Source: Geminisphaera colitermitum TAV2
GTDB lineage: Bacteria; Verrucomicrobiota; Verrucomicrobiia; Opitutales; Opitutaceae
DNA length: 61,817 nucleotides
Reading direction: 5' to 3'
NCBI RefSeq assembly: GCF_000171235.2
Contig: NZ_ABEA03000117.1
Coordinates: 1-61,817, forward strand
The notes beneath the pieces are model-generated. The model saw only the letters and a list, made by a program, of their open reading frames with translations, was not told where the DNA came from and made no database searches. Both the position numbers and the translations under genes were made by a program. Positions 18,043 through 26,656 of the stretch are shown here, one piece after another. How positions within the stretch are numbered: position 1 is the stretch's first letter; each line of letters starts with the position of its first letter.

Positions 18043-20121
18043 TTAACTCCACCAAACGATCACGCCCAGCACGGCGAGGCCGCAGGCGAGGTAGGCGATG
18101 TAAAATTGCAGGCGTCCGTGTTGCAGGCGGCGCACCGCCGCGTTGACGCGCATCACGCCGCGCGCCGCCGGACCGATGACGCGTTCCAGCACGGTCTCGG
18201 GCACCCGTTCCATCAGGCTTGCCTCCGCCGGGAAAACACCGTGCGGACGCCGCAGTCGTTTCTCGGAACGGAAAATCCAGCCGAACCACTCCGCCACAAT
18301 CCCGGCAAACGAGCCGCCCGTGTATTGCATTCGCGCCGTCGGTTGCGCGTATCCACAATCCCATGTTGGACCGCGCCGGGGTGTCGCCGCGTGCGCTGCG
18401 TTTGCCGTTGCCGTTGAGTCCGCTGTGCCGCGCCCGGTCTTGACGCGGCGCCACAACCACACGCCCGCGCCCGCAAAAAGTCCCGCAACCAGCACATGCA
18501 CCAGTGCCAGCGTGCCAAGTGGTGGTGCGAGGGGGGGGGGGGGGGGGGGGGAGGGGAGGGATTGCGCAATCGCCGCGGCATGCCCCCACGCGTTGACTGC
18601 ACGCATCACCGCGGGCCACACCAGAACGGGGCCAAGTCCAAGCGCCACACACAAGCCCGCCATCGTCCACATCGCGCCGCGCATCAACGGACCGCATTCG
18701 TGCGCGTGCGCCGCCGCCGCCGTGCGCGGCGCGCCGAGAAACACCGTCGCCCCCGCCTTCACGAAACTCGCCAGAGCCAGCGCGCCCGACATCGCCAGCA
18801 TGACCACTGCCGGCATCGCCGCCCACATCACCGCGCCCTGGCTGGTGGCCGCGTCGAAGAGCCCGAGGTAGATCAGCCATTCGCTGACAAATCCGTTGAG
18901 CGGAGGCAGGGCCGACACCGCCGCCGCGCCCAACGCAAACGCCGCCGCCGTCCACGGCATCCGTTGCCACAACCCGCCCAGCCGGCTCATCTCGCGCGTG
19001 CCCGTGGCATGCAGCACCGCGCCCGCGCCAAAAAACAACAGTGCCTTGAACAGTCCGTGATTCCACACATGCAACAGCGCGCCCGCCAGCAACAGACGCC
19101 CCCAGGCCGCGTCTTCACTGGCGGCGCCGATCAGCGCCCCGCCGATGCCGATGGCCATGACGCCGACGTTTTCCACCGAGCAGTAGGCGAGCAGCCGTTT
19201 GAGGTCGGTCTGGGCAAAGGCGAAGGCGATGCCGAGCAGCGCGCTTGTCGCGCCGATTCCAATGACCACCCAGCCCGCCGCCGCCGGCACCGGCAGCCAT
19301 CCGGTGAAGCGGATCAGCCCGTAAATCCCCATCTTGATCGCCACGCCCGACATCAAAGCCGACACATGACTCGGTGCGTTGGCGTGCGCCGTTGGCAGCC
19401 AGACATGCAGCGGGAAAAGCCCCGCCTTGATCCCAAACGCCACCAGCATCAGCCAGAACAGCACGCCGGTGCCGCCGGTGGCGGAATTGGCGGCGGCGAG
19501 TTGTTCGCGCAGAGCCGGGCCCAGTTCCCAACTCCCGGTGCGCGCCGCGAGCGTGGCGAAAAATGCGAACAGGCACAACGTGCCCGCGTGCGACGCCGCC
19601 AGGTAGAGCCAGCCCGCCGCGCGCGTCTCCTCGCGCCGCCGGTCCAGTGTAATGAGAAAATAACTACTCACCGCAAACAACTCCCACGCGATGAGGAAAT
19701 GCAGCCCGTTGCCGTTGAGCAGCACCAGGCCCATGCACAGGATCATCATGCTCCACCAGCCGCGCCCGCGTCGCGCTGACGCGGGATAGTGTTCGTCGCT
19801 CCAGTATTCGAGTCCATAAACCGCTCCCGCCCCGCCCACCACGCAGAGCAGGGCGAGAAACAGGGCGCTGATTCCGTCGAGCCGCAGCAGCGGCGTTTCG
19901 CCCGCGATGGCGAATCCGCCCCGCCAGACCCAGCCCTCCGTGTTCGTGGCGTCGAGCGCGTTGCCCCCCCCCCCCGCCAGCACGCACACCGATGCCGCGA
20001 GCCCGGCGACGCACGCGCCGAGCACGAGCGCGAGCCAGTTTTCACGCGACAGCCACCGCGCCGGGATGAGCGTCGCCACCAGACAGAGCGCTGCGAGCGA
20101 GAGCAGGACGTTGGGAATCAT
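18043..20121 (-). CDS. Ehr complex membrane subunit B (NuoL/HyfB-like)
   Basis: A 692-residue protein with about 16 membrane helices. The ion-path residues of the NuoL/MrpA family are visible: LIAWELFAVSSYFLI (Glu), AFGIKAGLFPLHVWLP (Lys), GVAIKMGIYGLIR (Lys) and HVWNHGLFKALLFFG (Lys). It is the distal pump subunit and the first gene of the group. The start is the ATG at 20119-20121 instead of TTG two codons earlier. It contains two long homopolymers: 21 G at 18531-18551 (a proline run on the coding strand, about residue 525) and 12 C at 19964-19975 (a glycine run near residue 50). Slippage in either would abolish the subunit. Confidence 0.92.
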   Translation of the reverse strand: MIPNVLLSLAALCLVATLIPARWLSRENWLALVLGACVAGLAASVCVLAGGGGNALDATNTEGWVWRGGFAIAGETPLLRLDGISALFLALLCVVGGAGAVYGLEYWSDEHYPASARRGRGWWSMMILCMGLVLLNGNGLHFLIAWELFAVSSYFLITLDRRREETRAAGWLYLAASHAGTLCLFAFFATLAARTGSWELGPALREQLAAANSATGGTGVLFWLMLVAFGIKAGLFPLHVWLPTAHANAPSHVSALMSGVAIKMGIYGLIRFTGWLPVPAAAGWVVIGIGATSALLGIAFAFAQTDLKRLLAYCSVENVGVMAIGIGGALIGAASEDAAWGRLLLAGALLHVWNHGLFKALLFFGAGAVLHATGTREMSRLGGLWQRMPWTAAAFALGAAAVSALPPLNGFVSEWLIYLGLFDAATSQGAVMWAAMPAVVMLAMSGALALASFVKAGATVFLGAPRTAAAAHAHECGPLMRGAMWTMAGLCVALGLGPVLVWPAVMRAVNAWGHAAAIAQSLPSPPPPPPLAPPLGTLALVHVLVAGLFAGAGVWLWRRVKTGRGTADSTATANAAHAATPRRGPTWDCGYAQPTARMQYTGGSFAGIVAEWFGWIFRSEKRLRRPHGVFPAEASLMERVPETVLERVIGPAARGVMRVNAAVRRLQHGRLQFYIAYLACGLAVLGVIVWWS
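18531..18551. repeat. Poly-G run (21) inside the hyfB-like gene
   Basis: Twenty-one G on the + strand encode seven in-frame prolines in a loop of the HyfB-like subunit on the minus strand. It is among the three longest runs in the window. Confidence 0.9.
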
Positions 20122-20149
20122 AAACAAAACCCTCCCATGTCATGGCCAA

Positions 20150-20341
20150 ACAACTGCGGCGCGGGAGCGCCTGGGACCGCCGGCATCCTGCCGGCAAACA
20201 ACGCGTAGCGTCGTTGTCTTGGCGTGGCGCGGGCGTCCCGCCCGCTTCCTTTGTTCCGAAGCGGGCGGGACGCCCGCGCCACTTCCAATCCGTGCCGGCA
20301 GGATGCCGGCGCTCCCAGGCGCTCCCGCGCCGCAGTTGTTA
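20150..20341. repeat. Nested palindromic elements upstream of the Ehr genes
   Basis: An outer palindrome has arms AACTGCGGCGCGGGAGCG (from about 20150) and its complement (to about 20341), with CCGGCATCCTGCCGGCA next to it. A second palindrome of 59 bases (20224-20282, GTGGCGCGGGCG...CGCCCGCGCCAC) is nested inside. The inner one occurs again inside hutW at 31098-31156 with one base different. Confidence 0.9.
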
Positions 20342-20362
20342 TACGACGAAATACGGCGGAAA

Positions 20363-21067
20363 TCATTTCTGGGGATTAGCATTGCCGATTGCGGCTGCGG
20401 CGTCGGCTGCGGCGAGGACCGCGAAAATTGTTTCGTCGGGCGCAGCGTGTTCAACCGCGTCGCGCAGTGGCCCGCGCGCGATCAGGCGGCACAGGCGTCC
20501 GAGCAGGTCGAGATGCGTGCGGGGCGAGGGAGCGATGAAAAAAAACAGGCGCGTCACCGGCATTCCGTCCGGGGTGGGTTCGTCCAGCACCAGCGGTTCG
20601 CGCAGGAGCACGAGTGCCAGGGTGCCCGAGTCGCGGCCCAGCGCGATGCGCGTGGTCGGGTGCGGTATCGCAAAGCCGCCGCCAACAGGCGCGAACGTGA
20701 TGCCGCCCTTCGCGTGCAGTCGTTGCAGCAAAAGCTGGCGAATCGGCGGTGTGACGCCGGGCAGCCCCCCTACGATCTGGTCGATCACCCGGGTGAGTCC
20801 GGCCGCCGCGACATCGCGCCAGATGCGTCCGGCGCGCAGCAATGGCTCCAGTCGCAGTGCCGTGGCGAGGGACGGGTTGGCGGGCGCAAGGAAACCGGTT
20901 CTGGCGGCAAGCCCGCGCGCCGTCGCCCAGTTGGCCACTTGGGTGCGGTCAAACAGGAGCCGTCCGCGGTCAGGCGTGATGGGCAGCCCGTCATGTTTGA
21001 TCCAGTCCTCGACGACCTTTTCCGAGACTCCGAACGACTCGGCGATTTGAATGAGATTCAGATACAT
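20363..21067 (-). CDS. PTS EIIA (fructose/nitrogen type) domain protein with N-terminal helix-turn-helix
   Basis: A 234-residue protein. Residues about 1-55 look like a MerR/excisionase-type winged helix (LIQIAESFGVSEKVVEDWIK, then DRTQVANWA). The rest is an EIIA type-2 domain with the phosphorylatable histidine in FAIPHPTTRIALG and the later FFFIAPSPRTHLDLLGRL. Such PtsN-like proteins receive phosphate from HPr/NPr and regulate instead of transporting. It sits 240 bases upstream of the hyfB-like gene on the same strand, so it may tie the Ehr complex to carbon or phosphate state; this is inference. The ATG at 21065-21067 is chosen because the longer frame adds only proline-rich sequence without homology. 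Confidence 0.85.
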   Translation of the reverse strand: MYLNLIQIAESFGVSEKVVEDWIKHDGLPITPDRGRLLFDRTQVANWATARGLAARTGFLAPANPSLATALRLEPLLRAGRIWRDVAAAGLTRVIDQIVGGLPGVTPPIRQLLLQRLHAKGGITFAPVGGGFAIPHPTTRIALGRDSGTLALVLLREPLVLDEPTPDGMPVTRLFFFIAPSPRTHLDLLGRLCRLIARGPLRDAVEHAAPDETIFAVLAAADAAAAIGNANPQK

Positions 21068-21223
21068 GGCGCGTAGTTGAAGGGAGGATGCGAGTGGCAG
21101 GCGGCGGGAAGCGGACGAACCTTTCGCAGTTCCGTTGAAGGCTGGCGGCCAGACTGCTTCATCACGCAAACCCTCGCAAGACATCTTCCGCCGGACATCC
21201 CTTCGCGCCGGACAGAAAGGACA

Positions 21224-21235
21224 GGGGGGGGGGGG
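21224..21235. repeat. Poly-G run (12) between divergent pts-like and hutZ genes
   Basis: Twelve G in the 320-base divergent spacer (21068-21387). Nothing else was recognised in this spacer apart from a possible promoter region near 21320-21370. Confidence 0.8.
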
Positions 21236-21387
21236 AGGATGCAGCGGGGGCGGCGCGGGTCTGAAAATCGGGCAACCGGGTAACGGGGGAATCGGGCAAG
21301 GTGGCGAAAGATTCACCGATCTTATAATGGTTAAAAAATGTGCTTCTTGGCTTTTGTTGTTCGATCAAATTTCTCCACCCTTCACCT

Positions 21388-22332
21388 GTGTCTGCCACCA
21401 CGTCCGAATCGTCCGCCACTTTTTTCAAGCCCGGCCATCGGGAGCGCATCCTTGAGCACATGAACGAGGACCACGCTGACGCCAACTTGAACTACGTCCG
21501 CCATTTTGGCTCGTTGCCCGCCGCCATTGCCGCCCGGCTTACCGATCTTGATGCCAATGGCATTTACCTTGAAGCCACCTTGCCGGGAGGCGAAGTGCGT
21601 CCCGTATTCATCGCATTTGCCCAACCGCTTGCTTCCTCGGCGGATGCGCATCCCGTGCTGGTCGAGATGGCTGTCGCAGCCGCTGGCGCGCTTGCGGGCC
21701 CGCAGTCCCAGGCCGCCAACAGCACGCACCCGGCGGCCGCCGGACGCGGGCACGGAGGCGGGGCCGGTGGCGAAGGCCGTTCGGCGGGCGGCGGTGACGC
21801 CCAAAAACGGGCGCGGGAGGCGGCTGTTTTTTTGCGGGAAAATTTCAAGACGGTGATCCTCGGCACGGTGTCCGGCGACGGCGAACCCGATGCCTCGGTG
21901 GCGCCGGCGGTTTTTGCGGACGGGGCGTTTTACGTCTATATCAGCGGCCTGTCGCATCATACGCACAACATCCGCGTGACGAAACGGGCCAGTGTGTTTG
22001 TCATCGAAGACGAATCCAGCGCGCGCCAGCTTCTCGCCCGTCGCCGGTTGACCTTCGCCACATCGGCCACTCCCGTGGCGCGTGGCACGCCGCGGTTCAT
22101 CGAAATCTTCGCCGCGTTGAAACAAAAATTCGGCCCCGTGATGGAGCACCTCGAATCCATGGTGGATTTTGAACTCGTGCAACTTGCCCCCAAGCGTGGC
22201 CGCCTCGTGGCCGGTTTTGGGCAGGCCTATGAAGTCAACCCGGCGGACTGGTCCCAGCTTAGTCATGTCAACGACACCGGACACACCGTTCAGCAACGCC
22301 AGTCTTCGGGCGGCGAACGTGGCTCAAACTGA
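21388..22332 (+). CDS. HutZ/HugZ-like heme utilisation protein, copy 1
   Basis: A 314-residue protein with two parts. Residues about 12-95 are a DUF2470-type domain (ILEHMNEDHADANLNYVRHFG). After a Gly/Ala-rich linker, residues about 135-300 form a PNPOx-like split barrel (ENFKTVILGTVSGDGEPDAS, SGLSHHTHNIRVTKRASVFV). The HutZ/HugZ family binds heme and takes part in its breakdown or trafficking. In Helicobacter HugZ, as I recall it, DUF2470 is C-terminal, so the order here is swapped. GTG at 21388 is chosen because MSATTSESSATFF then aligns with the start of the paralogue at 26657. Followed by an hmuT-like gene, the same pairing as copy 2. Confidence 0.85.
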   Translation: MSATTSESSATFFKPGHRERILEHMNEDHADANLNYVRHFGSLPAAIAARLTDLDANGIYLEATLPGGEVRPVFIAFAQPLASSADAHPVLVEMAVAAAGALAGPQSQAANSTHPAAAGRGHGGGAGGEGRSAGGGDAQKRAREAAVFLRENFKTVILGTVSGDGEPDASVAPAVFADGAFYVYISGLSHHTHNIRVTKRASVFVIEDESSARQLLARRRLTFATSATPVARGTPRFIEIFAALKQKFGPVMEHLESMVDFELVQLAPKRGRLVAGFGQAYEVNPADWSQLSHVNDTGHTVQQRQSSGGERGSN

Positions 22333-22390
22333 CGTCTTCGACCGAGACGCGTCCTCAACGGCTGATCTCCGTTTGGGCCGCATCTTCCTG

Positions 22391-22567
22391 GGGCAGTTTC
22401 ATTTAAACTGTAGCCATTTGATACCTGGTAGGGAGGCATCTCCGAGGCCTCCGAAACCACGCTCCATCCACCTATGAGTTTCGCATCCTCTCACTACGCA
22501 CAACGGAGGCCTCGGAGAGGCCTCCCTACCGTCAAGACAATGGCTACAATCGGAAATGTAACTGAAA
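22391..22567. repeat. Repeat family A element (MITE-like), copy 1
   Basis: About 177 bases with inverted ends: GCAGTTTCATTTAAACTGTA, then GCCATTTGATACC and the arm GGTAGGGAGGC...CTCCG; the right side carries CGGAGGCCTCGG...CCCTACC and GGCTACAATCGG...TGAAA. It lies between hutZ1 and hmuT1. Compare 35416-35592 and 37265-37442. No transposase gene is present, so movement would need one in trans. Confidence 0.88.
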
Positions 22568-22571
22568 TCCA

Positions 22572-23492
22572 ATGACACGTTCCACTTGCAGGCGCGGAGG
22601 GATCCTTTGCCGCCGCCTCCTGACCGGGGCGCTTGGCCCGCTGGTGTGCGTCGTCGCGTTCACTGATCCGGGCGCCTCCGCCATCACCACTGATGCGAAG
22701 CCGCCGCGGCGGATCGTGACTCTGGGCGCGGCGGTGACGGAGACGGTTTACGCGTTGGGAGCGGGTGACGAGATTGTGGCGCGCGACACATCGAGCACAC
22801 ATCCGAAAGAGGCGCAGGCGCTGCCTGACGCGGGGTATTTTCGCACGATCGAGGCGGCGCGGATACTGGCGCAAAAGCCAACGCTGGTCCTGGCCGCAGG
22901 CGGCACGGGACCGGACAGCCAGGTGGCGTTGCTGGAGCAATCGGGCGTGGAACTCGTGCATCTCGACGAGCGGCCATCGGTGGATGCGACGGTTTCGATG
23001 ATTACCCGGATCGGTGTGGCGCTGCATCTCGAAGCGGAGGCGTCGCGCTTGGTGGCCGCTTTGAAGACAAAACTGACGACCGTAAGGAAACGCAGCACTG
23101 CCGCTGCCGCCGCCATCGGACGCACACCGCGTGTGGCGTTTTTGATTTCGATGGGGCCGACGACGGTGCAGGCGGCGGGATTTGGGACGGCGGCCGACGA
23201 GGTGATTACGCTGGCCGGAGGGGCCAACGTATTTGGTGATGCGCGCAACTACAAAGTGGTGAGTGCGGAAGCCCTGCGGGCGCGCGATCCGGACGTGATT
23301 TTTTATGCGATTACCTCCGACGTGCCTGCGCCGCTGATTCCAAGCTGGGTCAGCCAGACTCGCGCGGGACGCGAAGGGCGCGTGCAACCGCTTGATCTCG
23401 GGTTTCATCTGATGTTTGGCCCGCACTTGGGCGAGGCGGTGGAGGCGGTGTCGCTGCTGCTGTTTCCGTTTGGGCCGGCAGGTGGTGGTTAG
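22572..23492 (+). CDS. hmuT: Heme ABC transporter substrate-binding protein HmuT, copy 1
   Basis: A 306-residue periplasmic binding protein of the BtuF/HmuT type. A signal region covers about residues 1-37. The mature part begins PPRRIVTLGAAVTETVYALG and keeps family blocks VARDTSSTHPKEAQALPDAG, TGPDSQVALLEQSGVELV and the C-terminal PLDLGFHLMFGPHLGEA. HmuT carries heme from the outer-membrane side to the HmuUV permease. It is paired with hutZ1 but separated from it by a repeat element. The leader around the start (AAATCCAATGAC) is nearly identical to that of hmuT2. Confidence 0.9.
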   Translation: MTRSTCRRGGILCRRLLTGALGPLVCVVAFTDPGASAITTDAKPPRRIVTLGAAVTETVYALGAGDEIVARDTSSTHPKEAQALPDAGYFRTIEAARILAQKPTLVLAAGGTGPDSQVALLEQSGVELVHLDERPSVDATVSMITRIGVALHLEAEASRLVAALKTKLTTVRKRSTAAAAAIGRTPRVAFLISMGPTTVQAAGFGTAADEVITLAGGANVFGDARNYKVVSAEALRARDPDVIFYAITSDVPAPLIPSWVSQTRAGREGRVQPLDLGFHLMFGPHLGEAVEAVSLLLFPFGPAGGG

Positions 23493-23494
23493 AA

Positions 23495-23611
23495 ATGCGT
23501 AGTGCGCAACGTCCTGATTATGTTGATAAGAAATTGGCTGAAAGAGAATTGCGACTGAAAGCATCATTTGATGCGGCCATGCATTTGTTGCGCTCAAGCA
23601 AATCAGGGTAA
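23495..23611 (+). CDS. Small hypothetical protein (38 residues)
   Basis: An ATG two bases after the hmuT1 stop opens a 38-residue frame, MRSAQRPDYVDKKLAERE and a further 20 residues, which looks like a charged amphipathic helix. Base composition is lower in GC than its neighbours. It could be a real small protein or the end of a lost gene. No family was recognised. Confidence 0.3.
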   Translation: MRSAQRPDYVDKKLAERELRLKASFDAAMHLLRSSKSG

Positions 23612-23808
23612 AAAAATAGCAAAGTAAAATAAGCTAATGCGCTCGCAAAGGAGATCTACTTGGTTCTCTCTTGAGACTGAGTTTCACTCCCGTTAATCAA
23701 TGTCAATTCCAGCACACATCAATCAGGAGCCAGTCGCCACTGGCTCCTCACGACTACCCCGTGGAGGGAATCGCCTTACCTGAGAGGGTAGGGGCGGTTG
23801 GTCGTCAC

Positions 23809-24666
23809 ATGAAGAGTTGTTTTTACAAAACGCGAAATGGGAGGGCTGGTTTCACGCTCATCGAGTTATTGGCCGTGATCACGATTATCGGAGTGCTCGC
23901 GGCGATAATCGTTCCGACGGTTGGACTTTGCCGGCGTCATGCCTACTCCAGCCGCGAGACTTCGGCGGCCCGTCAACTGATGGTGGCCTATTATCTTGCG
24001 GCGGAAGATGAGCGCGGGCGCCTTATGCAAGGCGAGTTGGCGACGACCACTGCTGAGCAGCGGGCGGCGGTGGCTGCACTCGGTGTGACAAACGAGACGG
24101 GTGGGCAGATATCAATGAGTCAGATAAAAGTCCGTTGGGCTCATCGCCTCCGGCCTTACCTTGGTAATCGCTTCAGGGCGGTCCTTTATGTTAACGAGCA
24201 AGCCGAGTATTACGACCAGCTTCAGGCGACTCAAAGCGGATGGCTTCTCGACTACCATCTGACACTATCCCCTTCATTTGGGATGAACGAGGTTTTTGTG
24301 GGTGGGGGGAGTACGGTGATTCCCGGTGGACCTGTCAGACGGCTTGAAGATGCGGAAGCTTCCCAAAAACTCATCGTTTTCACTTCATCCATCAATCGGG
24401 CGCTGGATCTCAAGTCGGGTTTTTTCAGGGTTCAGGCTCCTTACACATGGACGGTTCCGGGCGATCCGTCTGAGCCGGCTGCGGATGCCAGTCTTGATTA
24501 TACCTATGGCTACGTTGCCTTTCGGCATGGTGGAGGGGCGGTGGTTGGTTTTCTTGATGGGCACGTGGAACGCCTTCGCTCCTCGCAGCTTCGTGACATG
24601 CGCCTTTGGTCAAATGTAGCCCGACTTACCGACAACCCGTCCTACTCCCCGAATTCGGACTCTTAG
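23809..24666 (+). CDS. Prepilin-type cleavage/methylation protein
   Basis: A 285-residue pseudopilin-like protein. The prepilin peptidase site [10 protein letters not shown] begins at Gly14, with Glu at mature position 5, followed by a hydrophobic helix ITIIGVLAAIIVPTVG. Near the C-terminus FRHGGGAVVGFLDGHVERL is the H-X9-DG signature. The ATG at 23809 places the cleavage site at the usual distance; the frame extends upstream without homology. It lies inside the heme locus, ahead of two PEP-CTERM genes on the same strand. Function unknown. Confidence 0.9.
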   Translation: MKSCFYKTRNGRAGFTLIELLAVITIIGVLAAIIVPTVGLCRRHAYSSRETSAARQLMVAYYLAAEDERGRLMQGELATTTAEQRAAVAALGVTNETGGQISMSQIKVRWAHRLRPYLGNRFRAVLYVNEQAEYYDQLQATQSGWLLDYHLTLSPSFGMNEVFVGGGSTVIPGGPVRRLEDAEASQKLIVFTSSINRALDLKSGFFRVQAPYTWTVPGDPSEPAADASLDYTYGYVAFRHGGGAVVGFLDGHVERLRSSQLRDMRLWSNVARLTDNPSYSPNSDS

Positions 24667-24782
24667 ATGCGGGTGAGCCAATAAAACGCTTTTCCGATGC
24701 ATTGTCCGCCTGGCTGGAATTCCAGCCCAAGTGGATGGGGCAGGAAATATAATACGATAACGCAATAAAACCATACATATAT

Positions 24783-25607
24783 ATGAAACCATCCAGGATG
24801 ATTCCGTTCTCCAGATTCGCCATTGCCGTTTCCATGCTTGCGGCATTTGCCCTCACCGCCTCGCTGGCCACGGCGACGCCTATTGCTATTGCTCTTACAG
24901 GCAATACGTCCACGGACGGGTGGACCAACGCATCGCTAACCATCGGGAGCAATTCCGGTTTTCCGGGTTTTCCGGGCACTGGAGCTTGGCCGCGCCCCAT
25001 CGAATCGGTTGTCGGTGGCGACGCTCAACTCGTGAAGATTGCCAATGGTACCGGTGGCGGACCTTACCCGGCAGGCGGGTCCATCTATTACGGAGGCTTT
25101 TCGGGTGAGGCTAACACCAATGGCGGCACCCTTGCCGTCACTGATGCGACTCCGGTCGCCGACCTCGCCAACGTTTTATTCCAAATCGAGATCGGCGAAG
25201 CCTGGACCTACGATTTTTTCAACCATGAGCTTCCCACGTTGACCTACAGCTTCGAATCCGGAAATGCGACGATCGGGGCGACGGCTTGGAAGGTGATTGA
25301 AAAAGTCGAGAATGGAACGGTTGAGATGCCCACCGGTCCCGATGGCGCCATGCAGGACGAACCCATCTATCTTAACACCTACCTGCTCCAGTGGGATCTG
25401 AGTGGTGTCACCGAAACGATTACTGGCATCAGCATCAGTTTCACCGCCGTCCAGCACGCGCAGCTCTACGCACTGCAACTCGATCAGAGTAGCGTTTACA
25501 CGCAGCATGCCTTGCTCGCCGCCGTCCCCGAACCTGCCACCTATGCTGCCATCATCGGCGGACTGGCACTCGTGGGCGTGATGATCCTCCGCCGCCGCAA
25601 GGCCTGA
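24783..25607 (+). CDS. PEP-CTERM protein in the heme locus, copy 1
   Basis: A 274-residue exported protein with an N-terminal signal (about 1-32, ending LATATP) and the sorting tail AVPEPATYAAIIGG with a hydrophobic helix and RRRKA. The body contains histidines and tyrosines (DFFNHELPTLTY, AVQHAQLYALQL) but no recognised heme motif. The tail is nearly identical to that of the next gene, so both should be handled by the same exosortase. Its position between two hutZ-hmuT pairs suggests a surface role in heme capture; this is inference from context only. Confidence 0.85.
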   Translation: MKPSRMIPFSRFAIAVSMLAAFALTASLATATPIAIALTGNTSTDGWTNASLTIGSNSGFPGFPGTGAWPRPIESVVGGDAQLVKIANGTGGGPYPAGGSIYYGGFSGEANTNGGTLAVTDATPVADLANVLFQIEIGEAWTYDFFNHELPTLTYSFESGNATIGATAWKVIEKVENGTVEMPTGPDGAMQDEPIYLNTYLLQWDLSGVTETITGISISFTAVQHAQLYALQLDQSSVYTQHALLAAVPEPATYAAIIGGLALVGVMILRRRKA

Positions 25608-25688
25608 TTAGACTCTTCCGTCTGACATGATTTCCCCCCTGCCGGAAATTCCGGCGGGGAGTGTGAATACCCAAACCTACCACAACAC

Positions 25689-26357
25689 ATGCACAACATA
25701 CTAAAAACCATGCTGCTAAGCGCCATCCTTGGCATCACCGTTAACGTCAACGCGACCTCGCTCGGACTCGCCACGTCCTCCGCCGGCTATGCCCATTGGG
25801 ATACGTTCTCCAGCGTCAGTTTCACCAACGACACGCCTGACAACTTCAATGATATCGATTTCACCGCCACGCTTTCATCCTCGCTAGCCGCAGGCATGGT
25901 TCTTGGTTCAGGCGACCGGTTGTATGCCGGCTCTGGACCCACGCCCAACGCTTTCGATTTCACGATCAATGTCACTGCGGCCCAAGTGATCGAGACCTTC
26001 TCATTGCAGATCAAGTTCACCACCCCGCTGCAATCGGGAACAGATGAGGCAAAACAGGATGCCGCGGAGAGTTTCTTCACCATCAATACTCCCATTGGAT
26101 GGGGAGAAGGGTCTCAAGTGCTTATCGATAAGGGGATTGAGAGTAATTCTTTCTTTATCTATGCATGGACATGGACTGGTCTCAACATCAGTGCGTTCGA
26201 CACGTTTGCGATCGGGATCACCAGTCCTCCCGGTCACGTGTCGGTTGACGGCATTCGCATCGATGCGGCCGCTGTCCCCGAGCCCGCCACCTACGCCGCC
26301 ATCATCGGCGGACTGGCACTCGCTGGCGTCATGATCCTTCGCCGTCACCGGCGCTGA
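25689..26357 (+). CDS. PEP-CTERM protein in the heme locus, copy 2
   Basis: A 222-residue exported protein: signal about 1-21 (ending TVNVNA), a Thr/Ser/Asn-rich beta-type body, and the tail AVPEPATYAAIIGG with hydrophobic helix and RRHRR. It follows the previous PEP-CTERM gene by 81 bases. Body sequence is not clearly related to that neighbour although the tails match, so they may bind different partners. No family was recognised beyond the sorting signal. Confidence 0.85.
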   Translation: MHNILKTMLLSAILGITVNVNATSLGLATSSAGYAHWDTFSSVSFTNDTPDNFNDIDFTATLSSSLAAGMVLGSGDRLYAGSGPTPNAFDFTINVTAAQVIETFSLQIKFTTPLQSGTDEAKQDAAESFFTINTPIGWGEGSQVLIDKGIESNSFFIYAWTWTGLNISAFDTFAIGITSPPGHVSVDGIRIDAAAVPEPATYAAIIGGLALAGVMILRRHRR

Positions 26358-26379
26358 TTTTTTATATCATAACACTGAT

Positions 26380-26512
26380 GTTACGCAGACAGCCCCTAAG
26401 GAGGGCGGGTCTCCCGACCCGCCGACGGCGCGAAGCGCCGCAATTCCGGAATGCGCGGCTATGCCGCGTCTGGCGGGTCGGGAGACCCGCCCTCCTGGGT
26501 TGGTTACGTAAC
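26380..26512. repeat. Palindromic element with GGAGGGCGGGTCTCCCGACC arms
   Basis: Arms at 26400-26426 and 26470-26494 are perfect complements and flank a GC-rich loop. Outside them, GTTACGCAGA on the left faces GGTTACGTAAC on the right, possible terminal inverted repeats. It lies between the second PEP-CTERM gene and hutZ2 and may act as a terminator. A different family from the others in the window. Confidence 0.85.
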
Positions 26513-26656
26513 GTCCAATCAATCATCAGCAAAAACAACAAATTGCATCTGCAGATTCTCTAAAAGAGGGGCGGCTCTGGTCGCCTCTCTTTTCCCGTTT
26601 CAGTCAAAACCGACCAAATAAATTCTCTTCATCATAATCCAATCCAACACACCACC

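Noticed and set aside
12015-20121. Annotation of the complex as [NiFe] hydrogenase-4 or formate hydrogenlyase
   Set aside because: All four Ni-binding cysteines are missing from the large subunit and no maturation genes are present.
12015-20121. Respiratory complex I (nuo operon)
   Set aside because: Gene order B, C, E, F, G, HI and the LELTMIHEAM block of subunit C are of the Hyf type, and the NADH module is absent.
22391-22567. Riboswitch or attenuator ahead of hmuT1
   Set aside because: The hairpin is a copy of a dispersed repeat found in unrelated places, so it is not specific to heme genes.
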